64,000 bases of DNA from Novosphingobium cyanobacteriorum (GCF_029436685.1 NZ_JAROCY010000003.1:62001-126000); one strand, 5' to 3'. Shown: positions 44,285 to 57,487, counted from the first letter of the stretch. The notes: generated by a model not told the origin, from the letters alone. A program made the numbers and translations.

Positions 44285-46450
44285 ATGAACCGTATCCGAT
44301 GCCTCGTCTTCAATGCCGCGCTTGGTCCGCTGGACTATCGCGTGCCCGAAGGCGTTGAAGTGGAGCCGGGCAGCGTGGTGGTCGCACCGCTCGGCCCGCG
44401 CCAGATCATCGGCGTGGTGTGGGAGGCCGAACGCCTGCCCGCCACCGAGGTTCCGGCCAACAAGCTGCGCCCGATCCTGCATGTCCTGCCCGTGCCGCCG
44501 CTGCCTGCGCCCTTGCGCCGCCTGATCGAATGGTGCGCGGATTATTACGTCGCCCCGCTCGCCGCCGTGGCGCGCATGGCCCTTTCGAGCAGCGCGGCCC
44601 TGCGCGGCGGCGGCACCGTCACCGAATACCGCCTCACCGGCCACGAACCCGCCCGCCTCACGCCGCAACGCCTGCAGGCGATAGACCTGCTGCACGACCA
44701 GCAGGCCACCATCCGCGAACTGGCCGAGATCGCCGGCGTTTCCGAAGGCGTGCTGCGCGGCATGGTCAACACCGGCATCCTCGAACCCGTGCTGGTGGAC
44801 AGCGATCGCCCCTATCCCGAGCCGGACCCCCACTTTGCCGAGCACGACCTTTCGCCGGACCAGCGCGGCGCGGCAGACCGCATGGTCACGGCGGTAAAGG
44901 CCCATGAATTCCAGCCCTTCCTGCTCGATGGCGTAACTGGATCGGGCAAGACCGAAACCTACTTCGAAGCCGTCTCCGCCGCCATCGAGGCCGGGCGGCA
45001 GGTGCTCGTGCTCCTGCCCGAAATCGCTCTGACGCAAAGCTTCCTCAAACGGTTCGAGGCGCGCTTCGGCGTCGCCCCAGTCAGCTGGCATTCCTCGCTC
45101 AAGTCATCCGAACGCCGCCGCGCCTGGCGGCAGGTCGCCTTCGGAGAGGCCAAGGTCGTTGTCGGCGCGCGCTCCGCGCTGTTCCTGCCCTTCCCGCGCC
45201 TCGGCCTGATCGTGGTGGACGAGGCGCACGAGATCTCATTCAAGCAGGATGATGGCGTGCGCTACAACGCGCGCGACGTGGCAGTGATGCGCGGGCATTT
45301 CGAGAAGGTGCCGGTGATCCTCGCCAGCGCCACCCCCGCGCTGGAAAGCCTGCAGATGGCCGAGGCCGGGCGCTATGAACGGCTGGTCCTGCCCGCGCGC
45401 TTCGGCGGTGCCAGCTTGCCCGAAATCCACATCGTGGACCTGCGCGAAAAGCAGCCCGAGCGCGGCCGCTGGATCGCCCCCCCACTGGTCGAGGCGCTGA
45501 AGGAGCGGCTTGAGCGCGGCGAGCAGAGCCTGCTCTTCCTCAACCGTCGCGGCTATGCCCCGCTCACCCTCTGCCGCCATTGCGGCTTCCGCTTCCAGTG
45601 CCCGAACTGCTCGGCCTGGCTGGTCGAACACCGCCTGTCACGCCGCCTTGCCTGCCACCACTGCGGGCACGAGGTGCCGACGCCCGAACGCTGCCCCGAA
45701 TGTGGCGAGCCCGATTGCCTCGTCGCCTGCGGCCCCGGCGTTGAACGCATTGCCGACGAAGTGGCGGAAATCGTGCCCGAAGCGCGCGTCGCCCTCGTCA
45801 CGTCGGATACCCTGACCAGCCCGGCCAAGGCGGCCGAATTCGTGGAGATGGCGGCGAACAAGGCGATCGACGTGATCGTCGGCACCCAGCTTGTCACCAA
45901 GGGCTATCACTTCCCCGATCTCACCCTTGTCGGCGTGATCGATGCCGACATGGGGTTGGAAGGCGGAGACCTGCGCGCCGCAGAGCGCACCTATCAACAG
46001 ATCGCCCAGGTCGCCGGCCGCGCCGGCCGCGCCGAAAAGCCGGGCGAAGTGCTGATCCAGACCCGCCATCCCGAAGCCGCCGTGATCGCCGCGCTGGCCA
46101 GTGGAGACCGCGACGCGTTTTACGAGGCCGAGACCGAGGCCCGCCGCGATGCCGGCGCCCCACCCTTCGGCCGCTGGGCCGCGATCATCGTATCGAGCGA
46201 GGACGAGGCCGAGGCCAAGGAAGCCGCCCGCGCCATCGGTGGCACCCGGCCAGACTTCAACGACGTGATGATCCTCGGCCCCGCCCCTGCCCCGCTCTCG
46301 CTGCTGCGCGGCCGCTATCGCTATCGCCTGCTGATCAACGCCCGCCGATCCAGCGAGGTGCAGAAGGTGATCCGCGAATGGCTGGAACCGCTGCGCTTCC
46401 CGCCCGGCGTGCGCGTGGCCGTGGATATCGATCCCTACAGCTTCGTTTGA
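44285..46450 (+). CDS. priA: Primosomal replication protein N' (helicase)
   Basis: 721 residues from ATG 44285 (MNRIRCLVFNAALGPLDYRV). Walker A GVTGSGKTET, Walker B DEAHE, and a zinc region with eight cysteines (CRHCGFRFQCPNC, then CHHCGHEVPTPERCPEC) are complete; the late VAGRAGRAEKPGE is helicase motif VI. PriA restarts stalled replication forks. The frame is open for 1.6 kb upstream, but that part is the mirror of tal and the DUF4197 gene and has no start signal of its own. The phased repeat copy 2 follows 6 bases after the stop. Confidence 0.95.
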   Translation: MNRIRCLVFNAALGPLDYRVPEGVEVEPGSVVVAPLGPRQIIGVVWEAERLPATEVPANKLRPILHVLPVPPLPAPLRRLIEWCADYYVAPLAAVARMALSSSAALRGGGTVTEYRLTGHEPARLTPQRLQAIDLLHDQQATIRELAEIAGVSEGVLRGMVNTGILEPVLVDSDRPYPEPDPHFAEHDLSPDQRGAADRMVTAVKAHEFQPFLLDGVTGSGKTETYFEAVSAAIEAGRQVLVLLPEIALTQSFLKRFEARFGVAPVSWHSSLKSSERRRAWRQVAFGEAKVVVGARSALFLPFPRLGLIVVDEAHEISFKQDDGVRYNARDVAVMRGHFEKVPVILASATPALESLQMAEAGRYERLVLPARFGGASLPEIHIVDLREKQPERGRWIAPPLVEALKERLERGEQSLLFLNRRGYAPLTLCRHCGFRFQCPNCSAWLVEHRLSRRLACHHCGHEVPTPERCPECGEPDCLVACGPGVERIADEVAEIVPEARVALVTSDTLTSPAKAAEFVEMAANKAIDVIVGTQLVTKGYHFPDLTLVGVIDADMGLEGGDLRAAERTYQQIAQVAGRAGRAEKPGEVLIQTRHPEAAVIAALASGDRDAFYEAETEARRDAGAPPFGRWAAIIVSSEDEAEAKEAARAIGGTRPDFNDVMILGPAPAPLSLLRGRYRYRLLINARRSSEVQKVIREWLEPLRFPPGVRVAVDIDPYSFV

Positions 46451-46456
46451 CGTAGA

Positions 46457-46533
46457 TTGAGAACGACTGAGAAGGGGTTGAGAGCGACTGAGACGGGTTG
46501 AAAGCCCTTGAAGGCAGGTTGAACCCGGCTGGG
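46457..46533 (+). repeat. Helically phased YTGAG array, copy 2
   Basis: Units TTGAG, CTGAG, TTGAG, CTGAG, TTGAA, TTGAA, TTGAA and CTGGG begin at 46457, 46467, 46478, 46488, 46498, 46508, 46519 and 46529: spacings 10, 11, 10, 10, 10, 11, 10. The first 36 bases are identical to the reverse strand of copy 1 (13380-13454); copy 1 has one extra unit CTGAGCGCGA. It lies between priA and the photolyase gene. Confidence 0.9.
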
Positions 46534-46552
46534 AGGGGCCCAATTCGGTGCC

Positions 46553-48112
46553 ATGACCGCCCCCGTTCTCGTCCCCATCCTCGGTGACCAGCTGAGCCGA
46601 TCGATCTCCAGCCTGGCCGATCGGACTCCGGCCGATACCATCGTGCTGATGATGGAGGTGGCCGAAGAGACCACCTATGTCCGCCACCACAAGGCCAAGA
46701 TCGCGCTGGTGCTGTCCGCCATGCGCCACTTTGCCGCTGCCTTGCGCGAAGCGGGCTGGAAGGTGGACTATGTGACGCTCGATGATCCCGCCAACACCGG
46801 CAGTTTCACCGGCGAAGTGCAGCGCGCCATGGCCCGCCACGCCCCGCGCGGGGTGCAGGTGACAGAGCCCGGCGAATGGCGGCTCGCACGTATTTTTGAC
46901 AAGTGGCGCAAGGACTTGGGGGTGCGCGTGCGGGTGCTGCCCGATACCCGCTTCGTCTGCCCCCTGCCCGATTTCTTCCAGTGGGCCGCCGCGCGCCGCG
47001 AACTGCGCATGGAATGGTTCTACCGCGACATGCGCCGCAAGACCGGCCTGCTGATGGAGGGGGACAAGCCTGCTGGAGGCCGCTGGAACTTCGACCCCGA
47101 AAACCGCGGCGGCCCGGAATCCGGCCTCACCCCGCCCGCGCCGCCCCGCTTCGAACCCGATGGCCTGACGCGCGATGTGCTCGATCTCGTATCAGACCGC
47201 TTCGGCAACCACTTCGGAACGCTCGACAATTTCAACTGGCCCGTCACAGCAGAGGAAGCCGATCGGGCCGTTGCGGCCTTCCTGTCAGAACGCCTGCCGC
47301 TGTTCGGCCGCTATCAGGATGCGATGGTGGCGGGGCAGGACTCCATGTTCCACGCCCTGCTTTCCCCCGCGCTCAACCTGGGCCTGATCGATCCCGTGGA
47401 GCTGTGCCGCCGCGCCGAGGCGGAGTGGCGCGAGGGCCGCGCGCCGATCGAGGCGGTGGAGGGCTTCATCCGGCAGGTGATCGGCTGGCGCGAGTACATC
47501 CGGGGCATGTACTGGCTGGACATGCCGGGCATGGCCGAGGCCAATGCGCTAGACGCCACGCGCCCCCTGCCCGATTTCTGGTGGACCGGCGAAACGCGGA
47601 TGCGCTGCCTGTCTGAAGCGGTGCGGACCACGCGAGACAACGCCTATGCCCATCACATTCAAAGACTTATGGTGCTCGGCAACTTTGCCCTGCTCGCCGG
47701 CATCCGCCCGCAGGAAGTGGCCGACTGGTTCCTCGCGGTCTATGCCGATGCCTATCAATGGGTGGAACTGCCCAACGTGGCGGGCATGGCGCTGCACGCC
47801 GACGGGGGCCGCCTCGCGTCAAAGCCCTATGCCGCCAGCGGCGCCTATATCGACCGGATGAGCGACTATTGCGGCACCTGCGCCTTCAAGGTGAAGGTCA
47901 AGACCGGCCCGGATGCCTGCCCCTTCAACGCGCTCTACTGGCACTTCCTTGCCCGCAATGAAAAGCGCCTGGCCGGCAACGCCCGCCTGTTTCAGCCCTA
48001 TGCCAACTGGCGGCGGATGGGCGCGGACAGGCAGGCGGAATACCTTGCCAGCGCCGAAGCCTTCCTCGCCACGCTCATGCCCGCAAAGCCCGGCTGGGCG
48101 CGGGAAGCCTGA
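46553..48112 (+). CDS. Fe-S cryptochrome/photolyase ((6-4)-type, PhrB-like)
   Basis: 519 residues. Opens with LVPILGDQLS, the signature of the FeS-BCP group. Four cysteines at 352, 440, 443 and 456 reproduce the spacing of the iron-sulfur cluster in Agrobacterium PhrB. The FAD region (GWREYIRGMYW, AHHIQRLMVLGNFALL) is intact. These enzymes repair (6-4) photoproducts with light, and some act as photoreceptors. It follows priA and the phased repeat on the same strand; ada lies nearby on the other strand. Confidence 0.92.
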   Translation: MTAPVLVPILGDQLSRSISSLADRTPADTIVLMMEVAEETTYVRHHKAKIALVLSAMRHFAAALREAGWKVDYVTLDDPANTGSFTGEVQRAMARHAPRGVQVTEPGEWRLARIFDKWRKDLGVRVRVLPDTRFVCPLPDFFQWAAARRELRMEWFYRDMRRKTGLLMEGDKPAGGRWNFDPENRGGPESGLTPPAPPRFEPDGLTRDVLDLVSDRFGNHFGTLDNFNWPVTAEEADRAVAAFLSERLPLFGRYQDAMVAGQDSMFHALLSPALNLGLIDPVELCRRAEAEWREGRAPIEAVEGFIRQVIGWREYIRGMYWLDMPGMAEANALDATRPLPDFWWTGETRMRCLSEAVRTTRDNAYAHHIQRLMVLGNFALLAGIRPQEVADWFLAVYADAYQWVELPNVAGMALHADGGRLASKPYAASGAYIDRMSDYCGTCAFKVKVKTGPDACPFNALYWHFLARNEKRLAGNARLFQPYANWRRMGADRQAEYLASAEAFLATLMPAKPGWAREA

Positions 48113-48113
48113 T

Positions 48114-48344
48114 CTACCGGTCGATCGCCGCCTCGGCCGCCGTCGCCTCCTCGATCAGGGCGCGCAGGGCCTTGGCGGTATCGGCCAGCAGGCTGTCGCT
48201 GATCGGCAGTTCGCCGCTGACGAACCGCCGGATCGCGCGCTGGTCTATGTCGAGCCGCCGCGAAGCCGGGGTCGGCCCGCCGAACACCTGGACGCAGTGG
48301 GCGAAGTGATCCCGCCGATCTGACGGGGAAAGGGGCGCGGTCAA
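48114..48344 (-). CDS. Small HTH-like protein
   Basis: 76 residues from TTG 48344, which has GAGG 6 bases upstream. The core FGGPTPASRRLDIDQRAIRR, then FVSGELPI, resembles a short helix-turn-helix of the type seen in small alphaproteobacterial regulators. Ends 1 base after the convergent photolyase gene. The start is uncertain; TTG 48380 would add 12 residues. Modest confidence that it is expressed. Confidence 0.55.
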   Translation of the reverse strand: MTAPLSPSDRRDHFAHCVQVFGGPTPASRRLDIDQRAIRRFVSGELPISDSLLADTAKALRALIEEATAAEAAIDR

Positions 48345-48411
48345 AGCGGTGCCTCGTGAATGGTTGCAGCCCCGCGTCAAGCGCAGGCCGCCACCCCCGT
48401 CAAGTCTACCC

Positions 48412-48912
48412 TTATCCTTCCAGCAGCGCTGCCGCCTGCAGCAGGCGGTTGCCGTGATCAGTCTCTTCCTTGCCGTTCAGCCGCAGCAGCGTCGCCGCCT
48501 CGGCATTGTCGAGGCTCGCCGCCCATCCTTCGTAGAGCGCTTCGCCGCCGAACTCGCCCTGGGCCAGCTTGCGCAAGCCTTCCGGCGTGACCGGCGCAAA
48601 GGGAAACTTGCCCGCCGCCAGATAGGGGTTCTCATCGGCCAGAGGCGGCGGGAACTCTCCACCGCCAAGCAGCGCCACCGCCTGCGAGGCCCGCTGGGCG
48701 TGCTTCATCTCCTCGCGCCCGTTATGGTGCAGCAGCTCGATCACGTCGGCGCGGTCGGTGCCTTCGGCAGTCGCACGATAGAGCGTTTCGCTCGCCGCCT
48801 CGACCAGCACCATGATCTTCAGGTCATCCACGCTGGGCGCCTTGACCGTGCCGATATGGGCAAAGGCCTCGCCAATGGACTGCGGCCAGCCGGGTTCGAG
48901 TGCAACGGACAT
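48412..48912 (-). CDS. Ferritin-like/rubrerythrin-fold protein
   Basis: 166 residues, helical. Two metal-ligand motifs, REEMKHAQ (about 70) and KEETDHGN (about 150), with upstream glutamates (VLVEAASETLYR, GEFGGEALYEGW) match a four-helix di-iron bundle. Such proteins bind iron and often handle peroxide. No signal peptide. Monocistronic; neighbour of ada. Confidence 0.8.
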   Translation of the reverse strand: MSVALEPGWPQSIGEAFAHIGTVKAPSVDDLKIMVLVEAASETLYRATAEGTDRADVIELLHHNGREEMKHAQRASQAVALLGGGEFPPPLADENPYLAAGKFPFAPVTPEGLRKLAQGEFGGEALYEGWAASLDNAEAATLLRLNGKEETDHGNRLLQAAALLEG

Positions 48913-48965
48913 GATCGTTCTCCCAATTGCTTATGCCCCGACCATGCCATACCTTAATTGTGCAG

Positions 48966-50009
48966 TTAAGACCTTTCCCGGTCCAACAACTGCTGCTTGA
49001 TATCAAGCCCATAGGCATAGCCGCCCAGGGTGCCGTCACTGCGCACCACGCGGTGGCAGGGGATCAGCACCGCCACGTGGTTGGCCCCGTTGGCGCTGCC
49101 CGCTGCACGCACCGCGCCTGGCCTTCCCACTGCGGCGGCGATCTGCGCATAGCTGCGCGTCTCGCCGGGCGGGATGCGGCGCAGTTCCTGCCACACCGCT
49201 TCCTGGAAGGCGGTGCCTGCCACGTCTAGCGGGATGTGCGCCCCCGTTGCCGGGGCCTCCACTGCAGCGATCACCTGCGCCAGCAACGCCGCGAACTCGG
49301 CCCCGCCCTGCACCAGTTCCGCCTGCGGAAAGCGTGCGCGCAGGTCCGCCTCGCCCTCGTTGAACGAAAGGCGGCACACGCCCTTGTCGGTCGCCGCCAC
49401 CAGCATCTGCCCCAGCCCGGTCTCCACCACTGCCCAGCGGATCGTCACCCCGCGCCCGCCGTTGGCCCATGCCGATGGCGCCATGCCCAGTCTCCCTTCG
49501 TTGGCCGCGTAGAAGCGCGACGGGCCGGAATAGCCCGCATCATAGATCGCATCGGTCACCCGTCCGCCCGTGGACAGCGCATCCGCCGCGCGCCCGGCGC
49601 GCAGGGCGCGGGCATAGGCGGCGGGCGAAAGGCCGGTATGGCGCGAAAACACCCGCTGGAAATGCGCCGGGCTGTATCCCGCCCGCGCCGCCAGATCGCC
49701 CAGCGCCAGCACCTGCCCGGCGGAGCGGATCGCGGCGATGGCATCGAGCACCGCGCGCTCGTCGCGCGCCACTTCGTCGGGCGAACAGCGCCGGCAGGGC
49801 CGCAACCCCGCGCCCTGCGCCGCCGCGCCATCGGCAAAGAAGCGCACGTTCTCCCGCCGCGGATGCCGCGCCGCGCAGCTCGGCCGGCAATAGATGCCGG
49901 TGGAGAGCACCCCCGTAACGAAGCGCCCGTCAAACGCCCGGTCACGCGCCTTCACGGCGGTCCAGCAGTCGTCATCGGAAAGGTCGATGGTCGTCACGGC
50001 AGGCAACAT
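48966..50009 (-). CDS. ada: Bifunctional Ada: methylphosphotriester regulator / O6-alkylguanine-DNA methyltransferase
   Basis: 347 residues from ATG 50009, behind AAGGAG. The N-terminal zinc module has Cys41, Cys45, Cys72 and Cys75 (IYCRPSC, PCRRC), matching the four ligands of E. coli Ada, where the first accepts the phosphotriester methyl group. An AraC-type DNA-binding domain follows (LAARAGYSPAHFQRVFSRHT) and then the methyltransferase with the acceptor Cys in IPCHRVV. It repairs alkylated DNA and activates the adaptive response. Divergent from the protease gene. Confidence 0.95.
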   Translation of the reverse strand: MLPAVTTIDLSDDDCWTAVKARDRAFDGRFVTGVLSTGIYCRPSCAARHPRRENVRFFADGAAAQGAGLRPCRRCSPDEVARDERAVLDAIAAIRSAGQVLALGDLAARAGYSPAHFQRVFSRHTGLSPAAYARALRAGRAADALSTGGRVTDAIYDAGYSGPSRFYAANEGRLGMAPSAWANGGRGVTIRWAVVETGLGQMLVAATDKGVCRLSFNEGEADLRARFPQAELVQGGAEFAALLAQVIAAVEAPATGAHIPLDVAGTAFQEAVWQELRRIPPGETRSYAQIAAAVGRPGAVRAAGSANGANHVAVLIPCHRVVRSDGTLGGYAYGLDIKQQLLDRERS

Positions 50010-50107
50010 GGCAGGTCTCCTTCGATCCCGAAAGGACCTGCCATGTTCCCTGCGCCGATGCGTCCCGCGTCTTGCGGTCAAAGCCGATTGCGGCAAGAAA
50101 GCCGGTC

Positions 50108-51661
50108 ATGACCGCCTTCCGCCTGCTCCTCGCCCTCCTCACCCTGTTCATCGCCGCACCGGCGCTGGCCGATCCGGCAGATATCGCGGCCGCCAGCCGC
50201 GGCGTGGTGCGCGTGGTGCTGATCGAAAGCGATGGGCAGGTGGCGCGGCTGGTGGGGCATGGCACCGGCTTTGCCGTGGGGCCGAACCTTGTCGTCACCA
50301 ACGCCCATGTGGTGGAGGACCTGCGCGGCAATTCGGCGCTGGTGGCGGGCGTGGTCCCGCCCGAAGGGCGCGGCGGTTTCCCCGCGCGGATCGTCGCCTT
50401 TTCGCCGGGTAACGACCTCGCGCTGCTGGAAGTGGGCAATGGCGCGCGCCTGCCCGCGCTCTCGCTGTTTCCCGGCGCGGTGACCGATGGCGAGGAAGTG
50501 GCCGCTGTCGGCTATCCCGGCAATGTCGATCTGGCGCAGGGGCTGGGCATGGACGAGATGGTCAGCCCGCAGGCTGCGGTGAAGACGCGCGGCTATGTCT
50601 CGGCCGGGCGCACATCGCGCCAGTATGACACGATCCTGCACACCGCCCCGATAGGCGCGGGCAATTCGGGCGGGCCGCTGCTCGATGCCTGCGGGCGTGT
50701 GATCGGCGTCAACAGCTTCGGCACGATCAGCGACAACGGCACCGATTCCTCGTTCTATTTCGCCATTTCGATGCGCGAACTGGCCTCGTTCCTGAAGCAG
50801 GCCGGGGTCTCCGCGCACCTTTCCGCCCTGCCCTGCACCAGCATCGCCGATCTTGACCGCGCCGATGCAACACGCGCGGCGGGCGACCAGGCGCGCATGG
50901 CGGCAGAAGCGCAGGCGCGCCTTGCCGCCAAGGAGAAGAAGGCCGAATCCGCCCGGCGCGAGGCGGAGCTGGCCGTGCTTTCAGAACGCGACAACGGCAT
51001 GGCGCTGGCCGCACTCCTGCTGGTCGGCGCATTGGCGGCGGGCGGCTACGCCTTCCTTTCCGCGCAGCGCGCCCACCAGCGCCACCTGAAGATCGCCGGC
51101 GGCGCGGCGGGCGTGCTGCTGCTCGGCGCGATCCTCGTCTGGCTGCTGCGGCCGGGCCTCGATTCCATCGACGAGCGCGCGAAGGACATCCTGGCCGAGC
51201 CTGCGCCCGAATCATCCGCATCGGCCGAGCCGGTGGCCGATGCCGCCACTAACGGCGCCGGCAAGATGATCTGCGTGCTCGATCCGCAGCGCAGCCGGGT
51301 GACCGTTTCCGATATCACGGATGTGCCGCTGGACTGGCGCGCCGATGGCTGCGTCAACGGTCGCACGCAATATGGCCTGGCGCAGGACGGGTGGAGCCGC
51401 GTGCTGGTGCCCAATGGCGAGGATACGATCTCGGTCACGCATTACGACCCGGCCAGCCGCAGCTATACCGTCGAACGCTTCCTGATGGGGCTTGAGGCGA
51501 TGGAACAGGCGCGCGGCGAACGGGCAAAGATCACCGTGCCCGCCTGCGGTTCGGGCGAAGCCATGGCCCGCCAGTTCGGCGCGGCACAACAGACGATCAA
51601 GGCGCTGTTGCCGGCAGAGCCGAACGAGCGGATGCGATACAGCTGCCAGGCGGCACCTTGA
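50108..51661 (+). CDS. Membrane-anchored trypsin-like serine protease
   Basis: 517 residues from ATG 50108 (MTAFRLLLALLTLF). A signal peptide or anchor (1-21) is followed by a trypsin-like domain with His67 (TNAHVVED), Asp103 (GNDLALL) and Ser187 (GAGNSGGP). A charged Ala/Arg/Glu helix (about 250-290) leads to two transmembrane helices (about 294-345) and a C-terminal 150-residue periplasmic or cytosolic region of unknown fold with three Cys. No PDZ domain, so it is not a classical DegP/HtrA. Likely an envelope protease; substrate unknown. Confidence 0.82.
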   Translation: MTAFRLLLALLTLFIAAPALADPADIAAASRGVVRVVLIESDGQVARLVGHGTGFAVGPNLVVTNAHVVEDLRGNSALVAGVVPPEGRGGFPARIVAFSPGNDLALLEVGNGARLPALSLFPGAVTDGEEVAAVGYPGNVDLAQGLGMDEMVSPQAAVKTRGYVSAGRTSRQYDTILHTAPIGAGNSGGPLLDACGRVIGVNSFGTISDNGTDSSFYFAISMRELASFLKQAGVSAHLSALPCTSIADLDRADATRAAGDQARMAAEAQARLAAKEKKAESARREAELAVLSERDNGMALAALLLVGALAAGGYAFLSAQRAHQRHLKIAGGAAGVLLLGAILVWLLRPGLDSIDERAKDILAEPAPESSASAEPVADAATNGAGKMICVLDPQRSRVTVSDITDVPLDWRADGCVNGRTQYGLAQDGWSRVLVPNGEDTISVTHYDPASRSYTVERFLMGLEAMEQARGERAKITVPACGSGEAMARQFGAAQQTIKALLPAEPNERMRYSCQAAP

Positions 51662-51663
51662 AA

Positions 51664-51692
51664 TGACCATTTAAAAGACCTATAAACAGGTC
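51664..51692 (+). promoter_or_regulatory. Operator of the Phd/RelE pair (GACCT-N6-AGGTC)
   Basis: GACCT (51677-51681) and AGGTC (51688-51692) flank ATAAAC and touch the antitoxin ATG. A further half-site TGACC at 51664-51668 gives a wider symmetry with GGTCA. The TATAAA inside can serve as a -10 box. Antitoxins of this kind repress their own promoter, so this is a likely binding site. Confidence 0.55.
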
Positions 51693-51941
51693 ATGAACAG
51701 ACCGCTTCTTGCGCCAACGGGCGTCAGCATCTCGGATCTCAAGAAGAATCCGTCCGCAGTGATCGCTGCGGCGGATGGCTTTCCAGTCGCCATCCTCAAT
51801 CGCAACTCGCCGGCCGCCTACCTTGTCCCTGCAGAGGCATGGGAAGAGTTGATGGACATCGTCGAGGATGTGGAACTTGCCCGGATCGTGAAGGCAAGGT
51901 CTGACGAGACGCCAATCCCGGTCGACATTGACGACCTATAA
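51693..51941 (+). CDS. Phd/YefM family antitoxin
   Basis: 82 residues. ISDLKKNPSAVIAAADGFPVAIL then NSPAAYLVPAEAWEEL is the Phd/YefM DNA-binding fold; the acidic C-terminus (SDETPIPVDIDDL) should wrap the toxin. It overlaps the toxin gene by 14 bases. No strong ribosome site; the start codon adjoins the operator palindrome. Confidence 0.88.
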   Translation: MNRPLLAPTGVSISDLKKNPSAVIAAADGFPVAILNRNSPAAYLVPAEAWEELMDIVEDVELARIVKARSDETPIPVDIDDL

Positions 51942-52215
51942 GCTCGAATTCCTGCCCAGCGCCCGCAAGGAGTGGGACAAGCTGGGCGCAACCGTGCGCA
52001 CGCAGTTCCGGAAGAAGCTGCGCGAACGGCTGGACGATCCGCGCGTGGACGCAGCGCAACTGCCCGGCATGCCTGATTGCTACAAGATCAAGCTGAAGGC
52101 TGCGGGATACCGTCTGGTCTATCGCGTAGAGGATATGCGGGTGACGGTCGTCGTGGTCGCCGTAGGTCAGCGCAACAGGAACATGGTATACCAGAAGGCC
52201 TCGCAAAGGCTCTGA
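51928..52215 (+). CDS. RelE/ParE family toxin
   Basis: 95 residues starting TTG 51928. YKLEFLPSARKEWDKL, then MPDCYKIKLKAAGYRLVYRV and VTVVVVAVGQRNRNMVY, is a complete RelE-type mRNA interferase with the basic catalytic Lys/Arg/Tyr set. Cleaves mRNA on the ribosome when freed from its antitoxin. It lies directly upstream of the atp operon, 179 bases away. Confidence 0.88.
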   Translation: MTTYKLEFLPSARKEWDKLGATVRTQFRKKLRERLDDPRVDAAQLPGMPDCYKIKLKAAGYRLVYRVEDMRVTVVVVAVGQRNRNMVYQKASQRL

Positions 52216-52394
52216 AGGGGCAGCGCAACACTGGCTTCACGCATACGTCTGCACAGCGGAATGCAACTGCGGCCAACTGGTGTCTTGTCATTCGGTACCG
52301 ACGTTGCTAGGCGCGCCCCGTCTGCGGGCCGTTGCGTGACTTTTGCGCGTCAGGTGGCCTGCCCGGCTCATCGGTACGAAAGGGATTCAGGCGC

Positions 52395-54513
<2,119 letters not shown>

Positions 54514-54572
54514 GTCTTTGAAGTCAACGCCACCCCGCCCAGCGCGGCGGGGTGACGGATAAGGGAGCCGTC

Positions 54573-56919
<2,347 letters not shown>

Positions 56920-56957
56920 TGCGATGCGCCCCGCCCGTTTGGGCCGGGGGCGCTTCA

Positions 56958-57064
56958 ATCCCCCCTCCCGCTGGCGGGAGGGGGCGGGGGAGGGCCTGTT
57001 GGGCACCCTCCCCTTGAACAAGCAAGCCCTCCCCCAGCCCCTCCCGCCCCGTGGGAGGGGAGAG
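56958..57064. repeat. GGGAGGGG/CCCCTCCC palindromic repeat (family d), copy 2, inside the atp operon
   Basis: CCCCCCTCCCGCTGGCGGGAG on the left and CCCCTCCCGCCCCGTGGGAG on the right are each palindromic; GGAGGGCCTGTTGGGCACCCTCCCC lies between in two overlapping arms. Same family as 31483-31572. It accounts for most of the 180-base atpD-atpC gap. Confidence 0.82.
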
Positions 57065-57099
57065 ATTTGACCTCCGGCAAGCGGAGGGGAGTTTGATCC

Positions 57100-57357
57100 A
57101 TGTCCCTTCACTTCGAACTCGTCACCCCGGCCCGCCTCGTCCGTTCGGAAGAGGTCCACATGGTCGTCGTTCCCGGCACCGACGGGGAATTCGGCGTGCT
57201 GGAAGGCCACGCGCCGTTCATGTCCACGGTGAAGGACGGGGCGATCAAGCTTTATCGCACCGCGGGCGCCGCGCCTGAGGAAATCCAGGTGCAGGGCGGC
57301 TTCGCCGAAGTGACCGCCAAGGGCCTCACCGTCCTGGCCGAACACGCCGAAGGCTGA
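57100..57357 (+). CDS. atpC: ATP synthase F1 subunit epsilon (short form)
   Basis: 85 residues, beginning [19 protein letters not shown] with the [17 protein letters not shown] core. Only the N-terminal beta-sandwich is present; the C-terminal helical hairpin that inhibits ATP hydrolysis in E. coli is absent, as in related alphaproteobacteria. Last gene of the operon, followed by a terminator. Confidence 0.93.
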   Translation: MSLHFELVTPARLVRSEEVHMVVVPGTDGEFGVLEGHAPFMSTVKDGAIKLYRTAGAAPEEIQVQGGFAEVTAKGLTVLAEHAEG

Positions 57358-57375
57358 TCCCCGCTTCGGGCACTG

Positions 57376-57411
57376 AAAAAGGCCGGCTCCCGCAAGGGTG
57401 CCGGCCTTTTT
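57376..57411 (+). terminator. Rho-independent terminator of the atp operon
   Basis: AAAAAGGCCGGC (57376-57387) pairs perfectly with GCCGGCCTTTTT (57400-57411), leaving a 12-base loop and a T-run. 18 bases after the atpC stop. Confidence 0.9.
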
Positions 57412-57487
57412 CGTTTGGGCCTCCCTTGCGAGACGGGACCACCCATCCCGCTGCGACCAGGCAGCCCACTTCGGTTCGGCCAGTCTC

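Noticed and set aside
43661..45091. Minus-strand open frame of 476 codons across the priA start
   Set aside because: Antisense to priA and out of frame with the DUF4197 gene; low-complexity residues only.
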